A DNA stretch of 64,000 nucleotides from Rickettsiella endosymbiont of Rhagonycha lignosa (GTDB lineage Bacteria; Pseudomonadota; Gammaproteobacteria; Diplorickettsiales; Diplorickettsiaceae), in assembly GCF_964031165.1 (NCBI RefSeq), contig NZ_OZ035011.1:1-64000 (forward strand). The letters run 5' to 3'. Made by a program: the position numbers and the translations under genes. The first letter of the stretch is position 1; each line of letters opens with the position of its first letter. Shown here piece by piece: positions 50,704-61,360 of this stretch. A model generated the notes under the pieces. It was not told where the DNA came from. It made no database searches and saw nothing but the letters and a program-made list of their open reading frames with translations.

Positions 50704-51305
50704 TTAGCTCCAATATAATATTATCTGTTCAAGAAGCGATACTTAATCGTTATCTAAACCTCGACCCAGAATCTAAAAAACATTTGCGTCAATTATCTGG
50801 GAAGGTAGTAAAGATAGAATGGGGCTCACTTATCTATTATTGGCTTTTTAAATCCGATTCAATTTATTTAAGTAAAGATTATAACGGACCTGCTGATTTA
50901 ATATTACGCGGTTCAACTTTTGATTTTTTACGCATGGCATTTATAAAGAAAGATAAAGCATTTACAGATATTCCTCTACAGGTTATGGGTGACATGGAGT
51001 TTGGAAAACAATTTAGAGATTTTTTTTCAACTCTTGAGATAGATTACGAAGAACAATTATCAAAAAAAATAGGTGATGTTATAGCATACCCCTTGATACA
51101 AGCACTTAAAACAATAAGTCTTTGGGCTAGACAAAATATAGAAAATCTTGGGCAAAATGTAACAAATTATGTCCAAACAGAAATGAATTGGTTGGTCCCA
51201 GACGAAGAATTACAGTTTTTTTTTTCCGATGTTGATGATCTGCGCGACGATTGTGCTCGATTAGAAGCTCGGATAAATTCCTTGCAAAAAGGATTGAATG
51301 GATGA
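50691..51305 (+). CDS. ubiJ: Ubiquinone biosynthesis accessory factor UbiJ (SCP2 domain)
   Basis: 204 aa. Lipid-binding SCP2-type N-terminal half ([35 protein letters not shown]) and a C-terminal coiled-coil ([18 protein letters not shown]) that meets UbiK. Position between ubiE and ubiB confirms the name. The start is GTG 50691 or TTG 50700, both overlapping ubiE. It ends in an ATGA overlap with ubiB. Confidence 0.92.
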   Translation: MEILISSNIILSVQEAILNRYLNLDPESKKHLRQLSGKVVKIEWGSLIYYWLFKSDSIYLSKDYNGPADLILRGSTFDFLRMAFIKKDKAFTDIPLQVMGDMEFGKQFRDFFSTLEIDYEEQLSKKIGDVIAYPLIQALKTISLWARQNIENLGQNVTNYVQTEMNWLVPDEELQFFFSDVDDLRDDCARLEARINSLQKGLNG

Positions 51306-52966
51306 AAGCTATTTCTCATCTAATGCGTTTAATGCAGATCAGTTTTATTCTTTTTCGTTATAATCTAGATGAATTAATGTTTTCTCTAGATCTATTCAGG
51401 CCTTTACGTTTTTTTGGATATTTAAATCCTTATCGAAGACTTAATAAAAAGATGTCTAGAGGAGAAAGAATTCGTCTTGCACTAGAAGACTTGGGTCCAA
51501 TATTTGTTAAGTTTGGTCAAACTTTATCAACACGTCGTGATTTTATTCCAATTGATATTGCTGACGAATTAGCAAAGCTACAAGATCGTGTGCCTCCTTT
51601 TCCAGGAGAAGAAGCAAAATCTATTGTTGAAGCTTGTATTAGAAAATCCATTCCAGAAGCATTTTCTCAATTTGATATTAATCCTTTAGCGTCGGCCTCT
51701 ATTGCGCAGGTTCATACCGCTAAGTTGTTGACTACGGGCCAAGAAGTTGTGGTTAAAGTGTTAAGGCCGGGAATTTATAAAAAAATAAATCGAGATATTG
51801 ATTTATTGTATGCTTTAGCGAATTTGGCTTTACGTTATTGGCGATCTGCCAAACAACTTAGACCTCGTGAAATTGTAGCAGAATTCGAAGCTTGTTTAAA
51901 AGACGAATTAGATTTATTACGTGAAGGTGCTAATGCCTCACAATTACGACGTAACTTTTTTGATTCTGATTTGCTTTACATTCCAGAGGTATTTTGGCCG
52001 TACACCTCTCATAAAGTCCTAGTCATGGAACGTATTTATGGTATTTCAATTTCTGATATTTCTACTTTAAAAAAACAAGGAATTAATTTAAAGAAATTAG
52101 CGGAACGAGGAGTTGAAATTTTTTTTACGCAAGTGTTTCGTGATTGTTTTTTTCATGCTGATATGCACCCAGGTAATATTTTTGTTTCACCTAAAAATAA
52201 AGAAAATCCTCAGTATTTGGGTGTTGATTTTGGAATTATGGGAAGTTTAAGTCCAGATGACCAACGTTATCTCGCCGAAAATTTGTTAGCATTTTTCAAT
52301 AGAGACTACCGTCGTGTGGCCCAATTGCATGTTGAATCGGGTTGGGTTGCAGAAAATACTAGGATAAATGAATTTGAGGCAGCAATACGCACAGTATGCG
52401 AACCAATTTTTGAAAGACCTTTAAAAGAAATTTCTTTTGGACAATTACTTTTAAGATTATTTCAGACTGCTAGAAGATTTAATATGGAGGTGCAGCCGCA
52501 ATTGGTACTATTGCAAAAAACCTTGTTTAATGTTGAAGGTTTAGGGCGGCAATTGTATCCAGATTTGGATTTATGGAACACAGCCAAACCTTTTTTAGAA
52601 CATTGGTTACGCAAACAAGTCGGACCACGGGCCTTTATACGAAAAATTCGAGAATATGCCCCCTATTGGGCAGAAAAGGTTCCTGAAATTCCAGATTTAA
52701 TATATCAGGTAATGCTTGAGTTACGTCATTTAAAAAAGAAACCAAAATGTCTTTATTGCGCAGTAGAAAAAGAAAAAAAACAAACACGTAAAAAATCCTT
52801 CTGGTTTATAGGTTTAGGTATAGCTACTGCCTGTATAGTTTGGGTTTTGTTAGATTTAAGTGTTAAGGATATAACACATTTAACATCTAGGAATTTATGG
52901 ATTTTAGGCTTAGGAGGTTTGGGGTTATTTTTAGGCGCGATGATTAATTTACGAAAATTAAATTAA
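51302..52966 (+). CDS. ubiB: Ubiquinone biosynthesis ATPase/kinase UbiB
   Basis: 554 aa (E. coli 546). ABC1/ADCK kinase-like: [20 protein letters not shown] (KxGQ), the A-rich loop [31 protein letters not shown], then two C-terminal membrane helices. The ATG at 51302 overlaps the ubiJ stop (ATGA) and has aagga upstream; the frame extends further upstream inside ubiJ but is not conserved. Confidence 0.97.
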   Translation: MKAISHLMRLMQISFILFRYNLDELMFSLDLFRPLRFFGYLNPYRRLNKKMSRGERIRLALEDLGPIFVKFGQTLSTRRDFIPIDIADELAKLQDRVPPFPGEEAKSIVEACIRKSIPEAFSQFDINPLASASIAQVHTAKLLTTGQEVVVKVLRPGIYKKINRDIDLLYALANLALRYWRSAKQLRPREIVAEFEACLKDELDLLREGANASQLRRNFFDSDLLYIPEVFWPYTSHKVLVMERIYGISISDISTLKKQGINLKKLAERGVEIFFTQVFRDCFFHADMHPGNIFVSPKNKENPQYLGVDFGIMGSLSPDDQRYLAENLLAFFNRDYRRVAQLHVESGWVAENTRINEFEAAIRTVCEPIFERPLKEISFGQLLLRLFQTARRFNMEVQPQLVLLQKTLFNVEGLGRQLYPDLDLWNTAKPFLEHWLRKQVGPRAFIRKIREYAPYWAEKVPEIPDLIYQVMLELRHLKKKPKCLYCAVEKEKKQTRKKSFWFIGLGIATACIVWVLLDLSVKDITHLTSRNLWILGLGGLGLFLGAMINLRKLN

Positions 52967-52990
52967 TTTTACTTTAAACACGGAGTGTTT

Positions 52991-53194
52991 ATGGGATTTT
53001 ATGGATTAAATCTAATATCGTTCCTTATTATTTTTCTGATTGCTTTGTTATTATTTGGTCCTAGATATTTACATATAATTTTAAAAGATTTGACAATTTC
53101 AGGGCGAAACTATATTAAGATTTTATTAAAATTAAATAATGCAAAATCAAATGATAATAAATCCGAATCCGAAACAGATATTACTAGTGGATGA
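52991..53194 (+). CDS. tatA: TatA/TatB-like protein
   Basis: 67 aa: one N-terminal membrane helix (ISFLIIFLIALLLF), the hinge FGP, then an amphipathic helix (LHIILKDLTISGRNYIKILLKL) and a charged tail. This is the TatA-family layout, and its position right after ubiB matches the ubiE-ubiJ-ubiB-tatABC order of E. coli. No tatB or tatC follows. Start ATG 52991 has GGAG. It overlaps the next gene by 56 nt. Divergent sequence, so the name is moderately sure. Confidence 0.7.
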   Translation: MGFYGLNLISFLIIFLIALLLFGPRYLHIILKDLTISGRNYIKILLKLNNAKSNDNKSESETDITSG

Positions 53195-53540
53195 TGATGA
53201 ACTATGCTTGAAAGTATTAACTCAATACTTAGATGAAGCTCAATATACCTACATAGCTTGTAAAGATGGCCAACTTGCTTGGAATTATTTACAACAAGAT
53301 CCAGACAAATTTTTTGTAGTTTTAAGTGATAGAATTATGCCCAATCTCCATGGTTTGCAATTATTAGAAAAAATGCAAAAGAGAAAATTAAATATTCCAT
53401 TAGTATTATTTTCTGGTGAAGCAAACAAAGAAGAAAGATGTGAAGCAATCAAGCTTGGAGCATATGATTTTTTTTATAAACCTATATCTAAAGAATTACT
53501 TTTTGCAGTGTTGAAAAAAATAAAAAAACAATTAGTATAA
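53139..53540 (+). CDS. Stand-alone response-regulator receiver domain
   Basis: 133 aa, only a receiver domain. Acidic pocket VDDDE, phospho-acceptor aspartate in VLSDRIMPN, Ser in FSGEA (Thr/Ser switch), lysine in FYKPIS, all present. No output domain. It overlaps the TatA-like gene in another frame (ATG 53139 or 53151) and lies 32 nt before the ankyrin gene. Its partner kinase is not in the window. Confidence 0.9.
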   Translation: MQNQMIINPNPKQILLVDDDELCLKVLTQYLDEAQYTYIACKDGQLAWNYLQQDPDKFFVVLSDRIMPNLHGLQLLEKMQKRKLNIPLVLFSGEANKEERCEAIKLGAYDFFYKPISKELLFAVLKKIKKQLV

Positions 53541-53572
53541 TTAATAATAAGTAGTTATAAGGAGAGAAAAAA

Positions 53573-54265
53573 ATGCTTAAATCTAATCTCAATTGGGAAA
53601 ATAATTGCTTATTTACTTTAGCAAATATAGGAGATGTCAATTTATTTAAGTATTGGCTAGATAAACAAAAATTAAATATTGATGCTCAAGATGAAGAGGG
53701 TGATACTCCCTTACATTATGCAGTAAGAGGAGGACATATTGATCTTGTTATGTATTTGTTAGAGAAAGGTGCGATCATCAGCTGGAATGAGAATCGGCAG
53801 TCTCCTTTACAACTAGCATATAAATTAAATCAACCTAAGATAAGTTATGAAATTACTCAATCCATCATTAAAGGGAAAAATGCAATTGATGAAAGTCAAA
53901 AATTAGATTTTTTTATTAATAATTTTATAAAATTTTTAATAAAAAACTATCTTAATAGAAGTATATTTATTCGTTTTTCGGCTAAGCATAATGAAAGAGC
54001 CAAGGCTTTAATCGTTGCGGCACGGCTCTGTAGCTCGGTTAACGAGTTTAAGGATTTATTGAATAATCAACTCAATCTATTTAAAAATACTCCCACACCT
54101 CCTTTATCTAATGAAATAATTGATAAGCGATGGTCTGAAGTGATTAAAAATAAGCCATTAAATGTTAATAAGTCACAATTTTACAATACCTTAAATACTT
54201 TTGTTACGAAAAGACTTGATAATAATATAAGTAATAAAAGCTTTAGGAACATTCGTCAACGCTAA
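53573..54265 (+). CDS. Ankyrin-repeat protein
   Basis: 230 aa. Ankyrin repeats at residues 10-105, the clearest being DEEGDTPLHYAVRGGHIDLVMYLLEKGA followed by a degenerate one (SPLQLAYKLNQ). The C-terminal half (FIRFSAKHNERAKALIVAARLC, FKDLLNNQLNLFKN) is helical and basic. I recall similar C-terminal regions in Legionella effectors (DUF5617) but cannot confirm it. No signal peptide. Good ribosome site (aaggag). A type IV secretion substrate is possible, not shown. Confidence 0.85.
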   Translation: MLKSNLNWENNCLFTLANIGDVNLFKYWLDKQKLNIDAQDEEGDTPLHYAVRGGHIDLVMYLLEKGAIISWNENRQSPLQLAYKLNQPKISYEITQSIIKGKNAIDESQKLDFFINNFIKFLIKNYLNRSIFIRFSAKHNERAKALIVAARLCSSVNEFKDLLNNQLNLFKNTPTPPLSNEIIDKRWSEVIKNKPLNVNKSQFYNTLNTFVTKRLDNNISNKSFRNIRQR

Positions 54266-54372
54266 ATTTATTAGAAAGATTAGTATCCTTTAGTTGCGCA
54301 GTGTTTTCCTACATAAAGCTTGCAATTTTTTTTCACATCCCTAAACTAAGTCCTTAATTTAAGAGCTGTGCT

Positions 54373-55350
54373 ATGAAAATTGTTTTAGCTAATCCCCGAG
54401 GTTTTTGTGCCGGCGTTGATCGTGCCATAGAAATTGTTAAAAGAGCATTAGAGCTATTTGGTGTGCCCATCTATGTCCGCCATGAAGTAGTTCATAATCG
54501 AATTGTGGTTGCCGATTTAGAACAAAAAGGTGTAATTTTTGTTGAACATATCGATGAAATACCACAAGGTGCCACTGCTATTTTTAGTGCCCATGGTGTT
54601 TCTCAAGCCGTTCGTGAATCCGCCAAACGACGTAATTTAAAAGTTTTTGATGCAACTTGTCCTTTAGTAACTAAGGTGCATATGGAGGTGGCACGTTATA
54701 ATCGTTTAGGTCAAGAGTGCATCTTGATTGGCCATGCGGATCATCCAGAGGTAGAGGGAAGCTTAGGACATTATGATAATCCAGCCGGAGGGATTTATTT
54801 AGTAGAAAATACTCAAGATGTTGCTACGTTAAAAGTTAAAAATCCTTGCTCCTTAAGCTACGTTACACAAACGACTTTATCACTGGATGATACTAAAACT
54901 ATTATACAGGCTTTAAAGCAGCGTTTTCCTGAAATTGCCACACCTAAAAAAGAAGATATTTGCTATGCAACGCAAAATCGTCAACTTGCGGTTAAAGAAT
55001 TAGCAAAAAAATGTGATATGGTATTGGTTTTAGGGTCTATTAATAGTTCCAACTCTAATAGATTGAAAGAATTGGCCGAACGTTTAGGTAAACCTGCGTA
55101 TTTAATTGATACGGCTAAAGATATCCAATCAACCTGGATAATTGGAAAAGAATCTATTGGTATTACTGCAGGGGCGTCTGCACCTGAATTTTTAGTCCAA
55201 GAAGTTATAAAATATCTAAAAACATTTCCTAATTGGCAAGAATGTTTGGTTTCCGAATTAATAGGTATAGATGAAAACGTTGCTTTCGCTCTACCACGTG
55301 AATTACGCACGCCATTAGAAATCACTACTGAAACAACAATTTTATATTAG
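54373..55350 (+). CDS. ispH: 4-hydroxy-3-methylbut-2-enyl diphosphate reductase
   Basis: Last step of the MEP isoprenoid pathway; supplies the ubiquinone tail among others. 325 aa. The three iron-sulphur cysteines are in [25 protein letters not shown] and [19 protein letters not shown] and IFSAHGVS are family blocks. Confidence 0.97.
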   Translation: MKIVLANPRGFCAGVDRAIEIVKRALELFGVPIYVRHEVVHNRIVVADLEQKGVIFVEHIDEIPQGATAIFSAHGVSQAVRESAKRRNLKVFDATCPLVTKVHMEVARYNRLGQECILIGHADHPEVEGSLGHYDNPAGGIYLVENTQDVATLKVKNPCSLSYVTQTTLSLDDTKTIIQALKQRFPEIATPKKEDICYATQNRQLAVKELAKKCDMVLVLGSINSSNSNRLKELAERLGKPAYLIDTAKDIQSTWIIGKESIGITAGASAPEFLVQEVIKYLKTFPNWQECLVSELIGIDENVAFALPRELRTPLEITTETTILY

Positions 55351-55389
55351 AAATTATATAAAGAATTTTTTGTTTTATCGATCAGGAGC

Positions 55390-56082
55390 TTATTTTTCAT
55401 TTCCCCATAGATATCTAAATAAGCTTCCCCCCATTATTCCACCGATTAAAGGAGCCAGCCAAAATAACCAAAGCTGATGGATAGCCCACCCTCCTACAAA
55501 TAATGCTGGGCCTGTGCTTCTGGCAGGATTAACAGAAGTATTTGTAACTGGAATGCTAATTAGATGGATTAAGGTCAAGGCTAAGCCAATGGCTAGGGGA
55601 GCAAAATGACTAGGTAATTGCGGGTTAGTCACACCTGTGATAACGATTAAAAATAAAAAACTCATGGTTATTTCGCATATGAAACAAGCCAATAATGAGT
55701 AATGACCTGGTGAATGAAGCCCATAACCATTGCTGGCAAAGCCATTTTGTAGATCAAACCCCTGATGTCCACTTGCAATCAGATATAAAACAGTTGCGGC
55801 TAGTATGCCTCCTATTACCTGAGCAATAATATAACTAGGGACTTCTTTAAGGCTAAATCTACCCGCAGCCCAAAGACCTATGGAAACGGCAGGGTTTAAA
55901 TGACAACCAGAGATTGGAGCAAATACGCAACACATGGTTAGCAAGCTCAAACCAAAAGCAAAAGCTACACCCAAAAAACCTATACCTACTAGAGGAAATT
56001 TAGCGGCTAATACAGCACTACCGCATCCGCCTAATACTAGCCAAAAAGTACCTAAAAATTCTGCTAATAGTTTCCTTAGCAT
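55390..56082 (-). CDS. aqpZ: Aquaporin Z
   Basis: Water channel of 230 aa with six membrane helices and two NPA motifs ([12 protein letters not shown] and [13 protein letters not shown]). The arginine after the second NPA is in place. It starts [16 protein letters not shown], typical of AqpZ, with ribosome site aaggag. Confidence 0.95.
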   Translation of the reverse strand: MLRKLLAEFLGTFWLVLGGCGSAVLAAKFPLVGIGFLGVAFAFGLSLLTMCCVFAPISGCHLNPAVSIGLWAAGRFSLKEVPSYIIAQVIGGILAATVLYLIASGHQGFDLQNGFASNGYGLHSPGHYSLLACFICEITMSFLFLIVITGVTNPQLPSHFAPLAIGLALTLIHLISIPVTNTSVNPARSTGPALFVGGWAIHQLWLFWLAPLIGGIMGGSLFRYLWGNEK

Positions 56083-56184
56083 ATTAAATCTCCTTGAAAA
56101 TCAGATGGAAGTATAGCAGTAGAAAATATTTTTCAATATAGCGGATATACAAGGTAATATAAAACCTTAAAAACTTAATTTTCA

Positions 56185-56577
56185 TTACCAGCACTGCTTC
56201 GAACCGATGCCGGCATTAGTTTTTTCTCCTAATTGATTAAGCATAAATAGATAACATTCAGAATCGGAAAATTTAGCTTTGGCGGATAATTGATAACTGC
56301 TGGTAGTGCTTTTAAGGACCAATTGATAAAAGTTTTTTTCAGTAACATCGTTTAGATGTAACTTGTTAAAGTTCGCGTCTTTGTAACTATTATTATTTCC
56401 AAGATAATAAATTTCCATCTGTTGGGCAAGATTTATTAAAGCAATTTTCGCTTCAGTACGGTGAGTTTTCTTCAGAGCGTGAATGTAAATAGGATAAGAG
56501 ATTGTAGCTAAAATACCGACTATAAATAAAACGATAAGCAGTTCGAATAAGCTAAATCCACATTCAGTATTTTCCAT
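56185..56577 (-). CDS. pilE: Type IV pilin-like protein (PilE)
   Basis: 130 aa from ATG 56577 (ggaa upstream; ATG 56589 also possible). Short prepilin leader, cleavage at G|FSLFELLI with the E5, then a hydrophobic helix (VLFIVGILATISYPIY) and the GspH/PilE-type RTEAKIALINLAQQMEIYY. A C-terminal cysteine pair (ECYL ... KQCW) suits the D-loop. A minor or major pilin; no other pil genes nearby. Confidence 0.88.
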   Translation of the reverse strand: MENTECGFSLFELLIVLFIVGILATISYPIYIHALKKTHRTEAKIALINLAQQMEIYYLGNNNSYKDANFNKLHLNDVTEKNFYQLVLKSTTSSYQLSAKAKFSDSECYLFMLNQLGEKTNAGIGSKQCW

Positions 56578-56666
56578 GATAAATTCCATCTTATGCTTTA
56601 TTTTTAAAATTAAAAATAAAGCATAAATAAGAGTTTATACAAGTTGTTTATAAATATTTTTATTTT

Positions 56667-57626
56667 TTAACGAAATCCATGAGGTAAAATACCCAAGTTT
56701 GTACTTATTTGTTGTGCGAACGCAGCACCCATTCGATCAGAAAGTTGTTGTAATAGGCCAGGTTTGACGGTGTAATCGACAATATTTTTATTTTTAATTA
56801 AGTCTTGAGATAAGCTATTTAAATCTCCAAAACCGTCTATAAGTCCTAAAGATAATGCTTGTTCTCCTGTCCATGCTAAACCAGAAAATAACTCGGGATT
56901 ATCTTTTAGGCGATTTCCGCGCCCCTGTTTAACGGCACGAATGAATTGTTGATGAACATTTGCAAGCATGCGTTCGGCAATGAGCTTTTCATCTATTTTT
57001 TCAGGTGAAAAGGGATCTAAAAAGCCTTTATGGTCTCCAGCTGTTAATAGGCGACGTTGAACACCGACTTTCTTCATGGTATCAACGAAACCAAATCCAT
57101 CCATTAAAACACCAATTGAACCGACTAAGCTGGCAGGATTAGCATAGATGTCGTCACTAGCTGAGGCTATATAATAAGCTGCAGATGCACAAAGATCATC
57201 ACATACAGAATACAATTTAGTCTTAGGGTATTGATGGCGTAAATAGCGGATTTCATTGTAGATTTGCGCCGCTTGAACTGGACTGCCTCCAGGACTATTA
57301 ATACGCAAAATCACTGTACGAGTATTTCTATCCTCAAAAGCATTTTGCAATCCTTCAATTACGTTATCAGAGCTTGCAGTTGAATTATCATCAATGACAC
57401 CTCTAATATCAACAAGTCCGATATGAGCTTTTGTTTTTGAAGCAGTGGGTAGATTACTTGTTGTTGGCCATAAAGCTAACAGAAGACCTAAAAGAATTAT
57501 AAAAAACAAGAATTTGAAAAAAATATTCCAGCGTCTTTTGCGACGTTGTTCTTTTAAGGTATCAAAAAGTAATTTTTCTATGGTTTTGCGTTGCCATGCT
57601 GGATCATCTAATAGTTCTTCTGTCAT
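56667..57626 (-). CDS. sppA: Signal peptide peptidase SppA, short form
   Basis: 319 aa membrane-anchored serine protease (36K type). One helix near residues 37-57. NSPGGSPVQAAQIYNEI, nucleophile serine in NPASLVGSIGVL, catalytic lysine in AGDHKGFLDPF. Start ATG 57626 has GGGGAG just upstream. Digests leftover signal peptides. Confidence 0.94.
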   Translation of the reverse strand: MTEELLDDPAWQRKTIEKLLFDTLKEQRRKRRWNIFFKFLFFIILLGLLLALWPTTSNLPTASKTKAHIGLVDIRGVIDDNSTASSDNVIEGLQNAFEDRNTRTVILRINSPGGSPVQAAQIYNEIRYLRHQYPKTKLYSVCDDLCASAAYYIASASDDIYANPASLVGSIGVLMDGFGFVDTMKKVGVQRRLLTAGDHKGFLDPFSPEKIDEKLIAERMLANVHQQFIRAVKQGRGNRLKDNPELFSGLAWTGEQALSLGLIDGFGDLNSLSQDLIKNKNIVDYTVKPGLLQQLSDRMGAAFAQQISTNLGILPHGFR

Positions 57627-57907
57627 AGAACTCCCCATTTAAATTTTTGAAATAAGAGTATAAATGCGCATAGTTTAACTCTTTTTGACTAGCCAGGACA
57701 TATTTCGGCTGAAAATTCAAAAATCTTACTTCTTACGCCCAATTACTACACAATAGCTAGGTAATTTTTACCGAGTTAAATTTATACTTAAATTGTCTAA
57801 AATATTGATTGCTATGCATTTTTTTAGCTAAATTGACTTGATTTTTTCTAATTAGACTAAACTATTTATAAGATATAAATCTTAATAAGTGGTAATTAGA
57901 GGGGAAT

Positions 57908-60511
57908 ATGAGTCTTAATAAATTAACCAGTCAGTTTCAAAACGCCTTAGCGGAATCTCAATCTCTCGCTATCGGGCAGGATAATGCTTTTATTGAACCC
58001 ATCCATTTGATGTCTGCTTTGTTGCAACAAGAGAATGGTACGGTTAAACCTTTATTGAGTAAAGCTAATGTTAATTTAAATCAATTAACTAAAAACTTGG
58101 ATGAGGCAATTGCGCGTCTACCTAAAGTTCAGACTGCAACTCCAGGAGAGATTTATCCTTCTAAAGAGCTCGTTCGCTTACTGAATGTATGCGATAAGCT
58201 TGCACAGCAACGAAATGATGAATATTTAGCAAGCGAATTATTTGTACTTGCAGCTATAGATGATAAAAATATTTTGGGTGAATTATTAAGAAAAGCGGGC
58301 GCTAGCAAAGCTTTGCTTGAACAAGCAATAAAAGATGTAAGAGGCGGAGAGGCAGTGAATGATTCTGAAGCAGAAGGTCGTCGCGGCGCTTTGGAAAAAT
58401 ACACTATTGATCTAACAGCGCAGGCATCCCAAGGAAAACTCGATCCAGTCATTGGACGTGATGATGTGATACGTCGAACTATTCAAGTGCTGCAAAGACG
58501 AACAAAAAATAATCCAGTCCTTATTGGTGAGCCTGGTGTTGGTAAAACTGCTGTAGTGGAAGGACTTGCGCAACGAATTATTAATCATGAAGTCCCAGAA
58601 GGATTAAGAAACAAACGTTTACTTGCTTTAGATATGGGCTCACTGATTGCTGGAGCTAAATATCGAGGAGAATTCGAAGAACGATTAAAAGCCGTTTTAA
58701 ATGAACTGGCAAAACAAGAAGGACAAATTATTTTATTTATTGATGAGTTGCATACCATGGTGGGTGCGGGAAAAGCAGAAGGAGCTATGGATGCAGGAAA
58801 TATGCTAAAACCTGCTTTAGCGAGAGGTCAATTGCATTGTATTGGTGCAACTACTTTAAATGAATATCGGAATTATATTGAAAAAGATGCTGCGTTAGAA
58901 CGCCGTTTTCAAAAAATTTTAGTAGATGAACCTAGCGTTGAAGATACTATAGCCATTTTGCGCGGCTTAAAACAACGGTATGAGATTCACCATGGTGTTG
59001 AAATTATGGATTCAGCTATTGTTGCTGCAGCCACTTTATCTCATCGCTACATCTCTGATAGAAACTTGCCTGATAAAGCAATTGATCTTATTGATGAGGC
59101 GGCTAGTCGGATTAGAATCGAGATTGATTCTAAGCCAGAAAAATTGGATCGTTTAGATAGACGATTAATTCAGTTAAAAATTGAACGAGAAGCCTTAAAA
59201 AAAGAAACCGATGAGGCTTCCAAGATTAGATTGGAAAATTTAGAAAAAGAGATTACTGAGCTTTCAAAAAAATATGCTGATCTCAATGAGGTTTGGAAGG
59301 CTGAAAAGGCAACTTTGCAGGGGGAGCAAAAAATTAAAAGTGAGCTTGAAAAGGCACAATTTGAGTTAGAAAAAGCGCGTCGTTCTGGCGATCTAAATCA
59401 AATGTCTGAATTACAATACGGTCATATCCCCGCCTTAGAAAAAAAATTGGTCGCAGCTCAGAAGATGGCAAAAAAAGAGCCTCATTTAGTGCGCAATAAA
59501 GTGAGTGAAAAGGAAATTGCAGAAATTGTTTCACAATGGACCGGCATTCCAGTTGCTAAGATGCTAGAAGGTGAGCGAGAAAAATTATTACATATGGAAG
59601 ATGCGTTACATCGACGTGTGATTGGTCAAGATGAAGCGATTGCTGTTGTGGCGAATGCTATTCGACGTTCACGTGCGGGATTGTCAGATCCTAAGCGCCC
59701 GATTGGGTCATTTATTTTTTCAGGGCCGACCGGTGTTGGTAAAACAGAAGTGTGCAAAGCATTAGCAAGCTTTTTATTTGATTCTGACGACGCTATGGTG
59801 CGTTTAGATATGTCAGAATTTATGGAGAAACATTCTGTGGCACGTCTAATTGGTGCTCCTCCAGGATATGTCGGTTATGAAGAAGGGGGTTATCTTACCG
59901 AAGCAGTTCGTCGGAAACCTTATTCTGTAGTCCTTTTAGACGAAATTGAAAAAGCACACGCAGATGTATTTAATATCCTATTGCAGGTATTAGATGATGG
60001 TCGATTAACAGATGGGCAAGGACGCACAGTGGACTTTCGTAACACTGTTATAGTGATGACATCAAATTTAGGTTCGCAAATTATCCAAGAGTTGACGTCG
60101 AAAAAAGATTATGCAGCTTTAAAAAGTACGCTTATGGATATTATTGCGCAACATTTTCGACCGGAATTTATTAATCGTGTTGATGAGGTAGTTGTATTTC
60201 ATGCGTTGTCTGAAAAACAGATTCATAAAATTACTTTAATTCAATTGGAAAGCCTACGTGAACGTCTCGGTGATCGTGATTTACAACTAGAAGTTAGCGA
60301 AGCTGCGATTAATCATATTGCTAAAATGGGTTACGATCCTGTTTATGGTGCACGTCCTCTAAAACGTACTATTCAACAAGAATTGGAGAATCCGATTGCC
60401 AAAGATATGCTCGAAGAAAAATTCTTACCCGGAGATAAAATTTTTGTAGACTACATTAATGAAAAAATAAAATTAACGGCAAAAAAAACAAATCTTAAAA
60501 CTAAAAAGTAA
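57908..60511 (+). CDS. clpB: Chaperone ClpB (Hsp100 disaggregase)
   Basis: Rescues proteins from aggregates with DnaK. 867 aa. N-domain (1-150), NBD1 with [17 protein letters not shown], coiled-coil middle domain (residues 410-520), NBD2 with [15 protein letters not shown] and [17 protein letters not shown]. Ribosome site GAGGGG. I see no good sigma-32 promoter. Confidence 0.97.
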   Translation: MSLNKLTSQFQNALAESQSLAIGQDNAFIEPIHLMSALLQQENGTVKPLLSKANVNLNQLTKNLDEAIARLPKVQTATPGEIYPSKELVRLLNVCDKLAQQRNDEYLASELFVLAAIDDKNILGELLRKAGASKALLEQAIKDVRGGEAVNDSEAEGRRGALEKYTIDLTAQASQGKLDPVIGRDDVIRRTIQVLQRRTKNNPVLIGEPGVGKTAVVEGLAQRIINHEVPEGLRNKRLLALDMGSLIAGAKYRGEFEERLKAVLNELAKQEGQIILFIDELHTMVGAGKAEGAMDAGNMLKPALARGQLHCIGATTLNEYRNYIEKDAALERRFQKILVDEPSVEDTIAILRGLKQRYEIHHGVEIMDSAIVAAATLSHRYISDRNLPDKAIDLIDEAASRIRIEIDSKPEKLDRLDRRLIQLKIEREALKKETDEASKIRLENLEKEITELSKKYADLNEVWKAEKATLQGEQKIKSELEKAQFELEKARRSGDLNQMSELQYGHIPALEKKLVAAQKMAKKEPHLVRNKVSEKEIAEIVSQWTGIPVAKMLEGEREKLLHMEDALHRRVIGQDEAIAVVANAIRRSRAGLSDPKRPIGSFIFSGPTGVGKTEVCKALASFLFDSDDAMVRLDMSEFMEKHSVARLIGAPPGYVGYEEGGYLTEAVRRKPYSVVLLDEIEKAHADVFNILLQVLDDGRLTDGQGRTVDFRNTVIVMTSNLGSQIIQELTSKKDYAALKSTLMDIIAQHFRPEFINRVDEVVVFHALSEKQIHKITLIQLESLRERLGDRDLQLEVSEAAINHIAKMGYDPVYGARPLKRTIQQELENPIAKDMLEEKFLPGDKIFVDYINEKIKLTAKKTNLKTKK

Positions 60512-61296
60512 TTATTCTTTATTTAATTTTTCGTTTAATCTTTGATTATTTGGCAGTGTAGTTAAATAAATAGGATATTTTATAATATCAAAATAGGGAG
60601 AATAATCAAAATCGCGGGGTGAATACAGTCTTGGATTGCTTTTGTAAAGTTTAGTGCTATTTTTTTCAGTTTTTAAAATAGGTAATATTGGAAAATTGAC
60701 GGATTGAAAAGCCTCAGCTAATAAGGAAGAACAGCTTTCTTTGGTTCTCATCCCTGGCTTGTAATTAAATAATGTAGAGTGCCATCTACCGGGTAAAAGT
60801 GGCCAAGGCATTAAAAAACGCCCTAAATCAAAAATTAATCTAAAATCATACTCTATACCTAATTTTTTTATAGCGTAGTTAATGATTTTTTGTCCTTCTT
60901 GATAAGAAATATTTCTTGGACGACAAATGCGAGTATGCTCTTTTTCATATTTTTTTAATGGCGAGATTAAAGCCCCTTTTCCTAACAAACTTTCAAATAC
61001 TAATTGTTCGTTTGGATCACCAGAGTAAAACTCGATATTCTTTTTTGCATATCTTTATCTTCAATGTCGTATAAACGACCAATATACAGTGCAGCATGTG
61101 ACCAGGAGCTGTGGGTAATGACTTTAATTATTTGACTAATACGGTTGCGACCTTCTATTAATAAAACATCGCAAGGACGTAGTTCATAACGAAGTTTGCT
61201 AAAATCACTTAAGGGGACAGTTTGAGATGGTTCTACTTCCTTATTTAGCCATTTAAAAAAAAAGTTAAATAGTTTGTTTGTTAAATCCATTTGCAT
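60512..61296 (-). pseudogene. YiiX-like papain-fold peptidase with one-base frameshift
   Basis: Two frames join into one permuted papain-like (NlpC/P60-related, YiiX/PF05708 type) protein of about 261 aa. The first part (61296-61000) has RPCDVLLIEG and the catalytic histidine in HSSWSHAALYIG; the second has the catalytic cysteine in TKESCSSLLAEAF. The break lies in an A-run (T-run 61041-61046 on the plus strand): six A as written, seven would restore MQKKNIEFYSGDPNEQLVFES. Start ATG 61296 with GGAAA. May be a pseudogene, a slippage-expressed gene or an assembly error. Confidence 0.75.
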
Positions 61297-61360
61297 AAGG
61301 GTTTCCAAATACAATTTTTCTAAAATCTTATTTAATTAATAATATAAACGCATTAAAATT

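Noticed and set aside
57780-57907. Heat-shock (sigma-32) promoter before clpB
   Set aside because: A TTGACT is present at 57833, but no matching -10 or sigma-32 elements at proper spacing.
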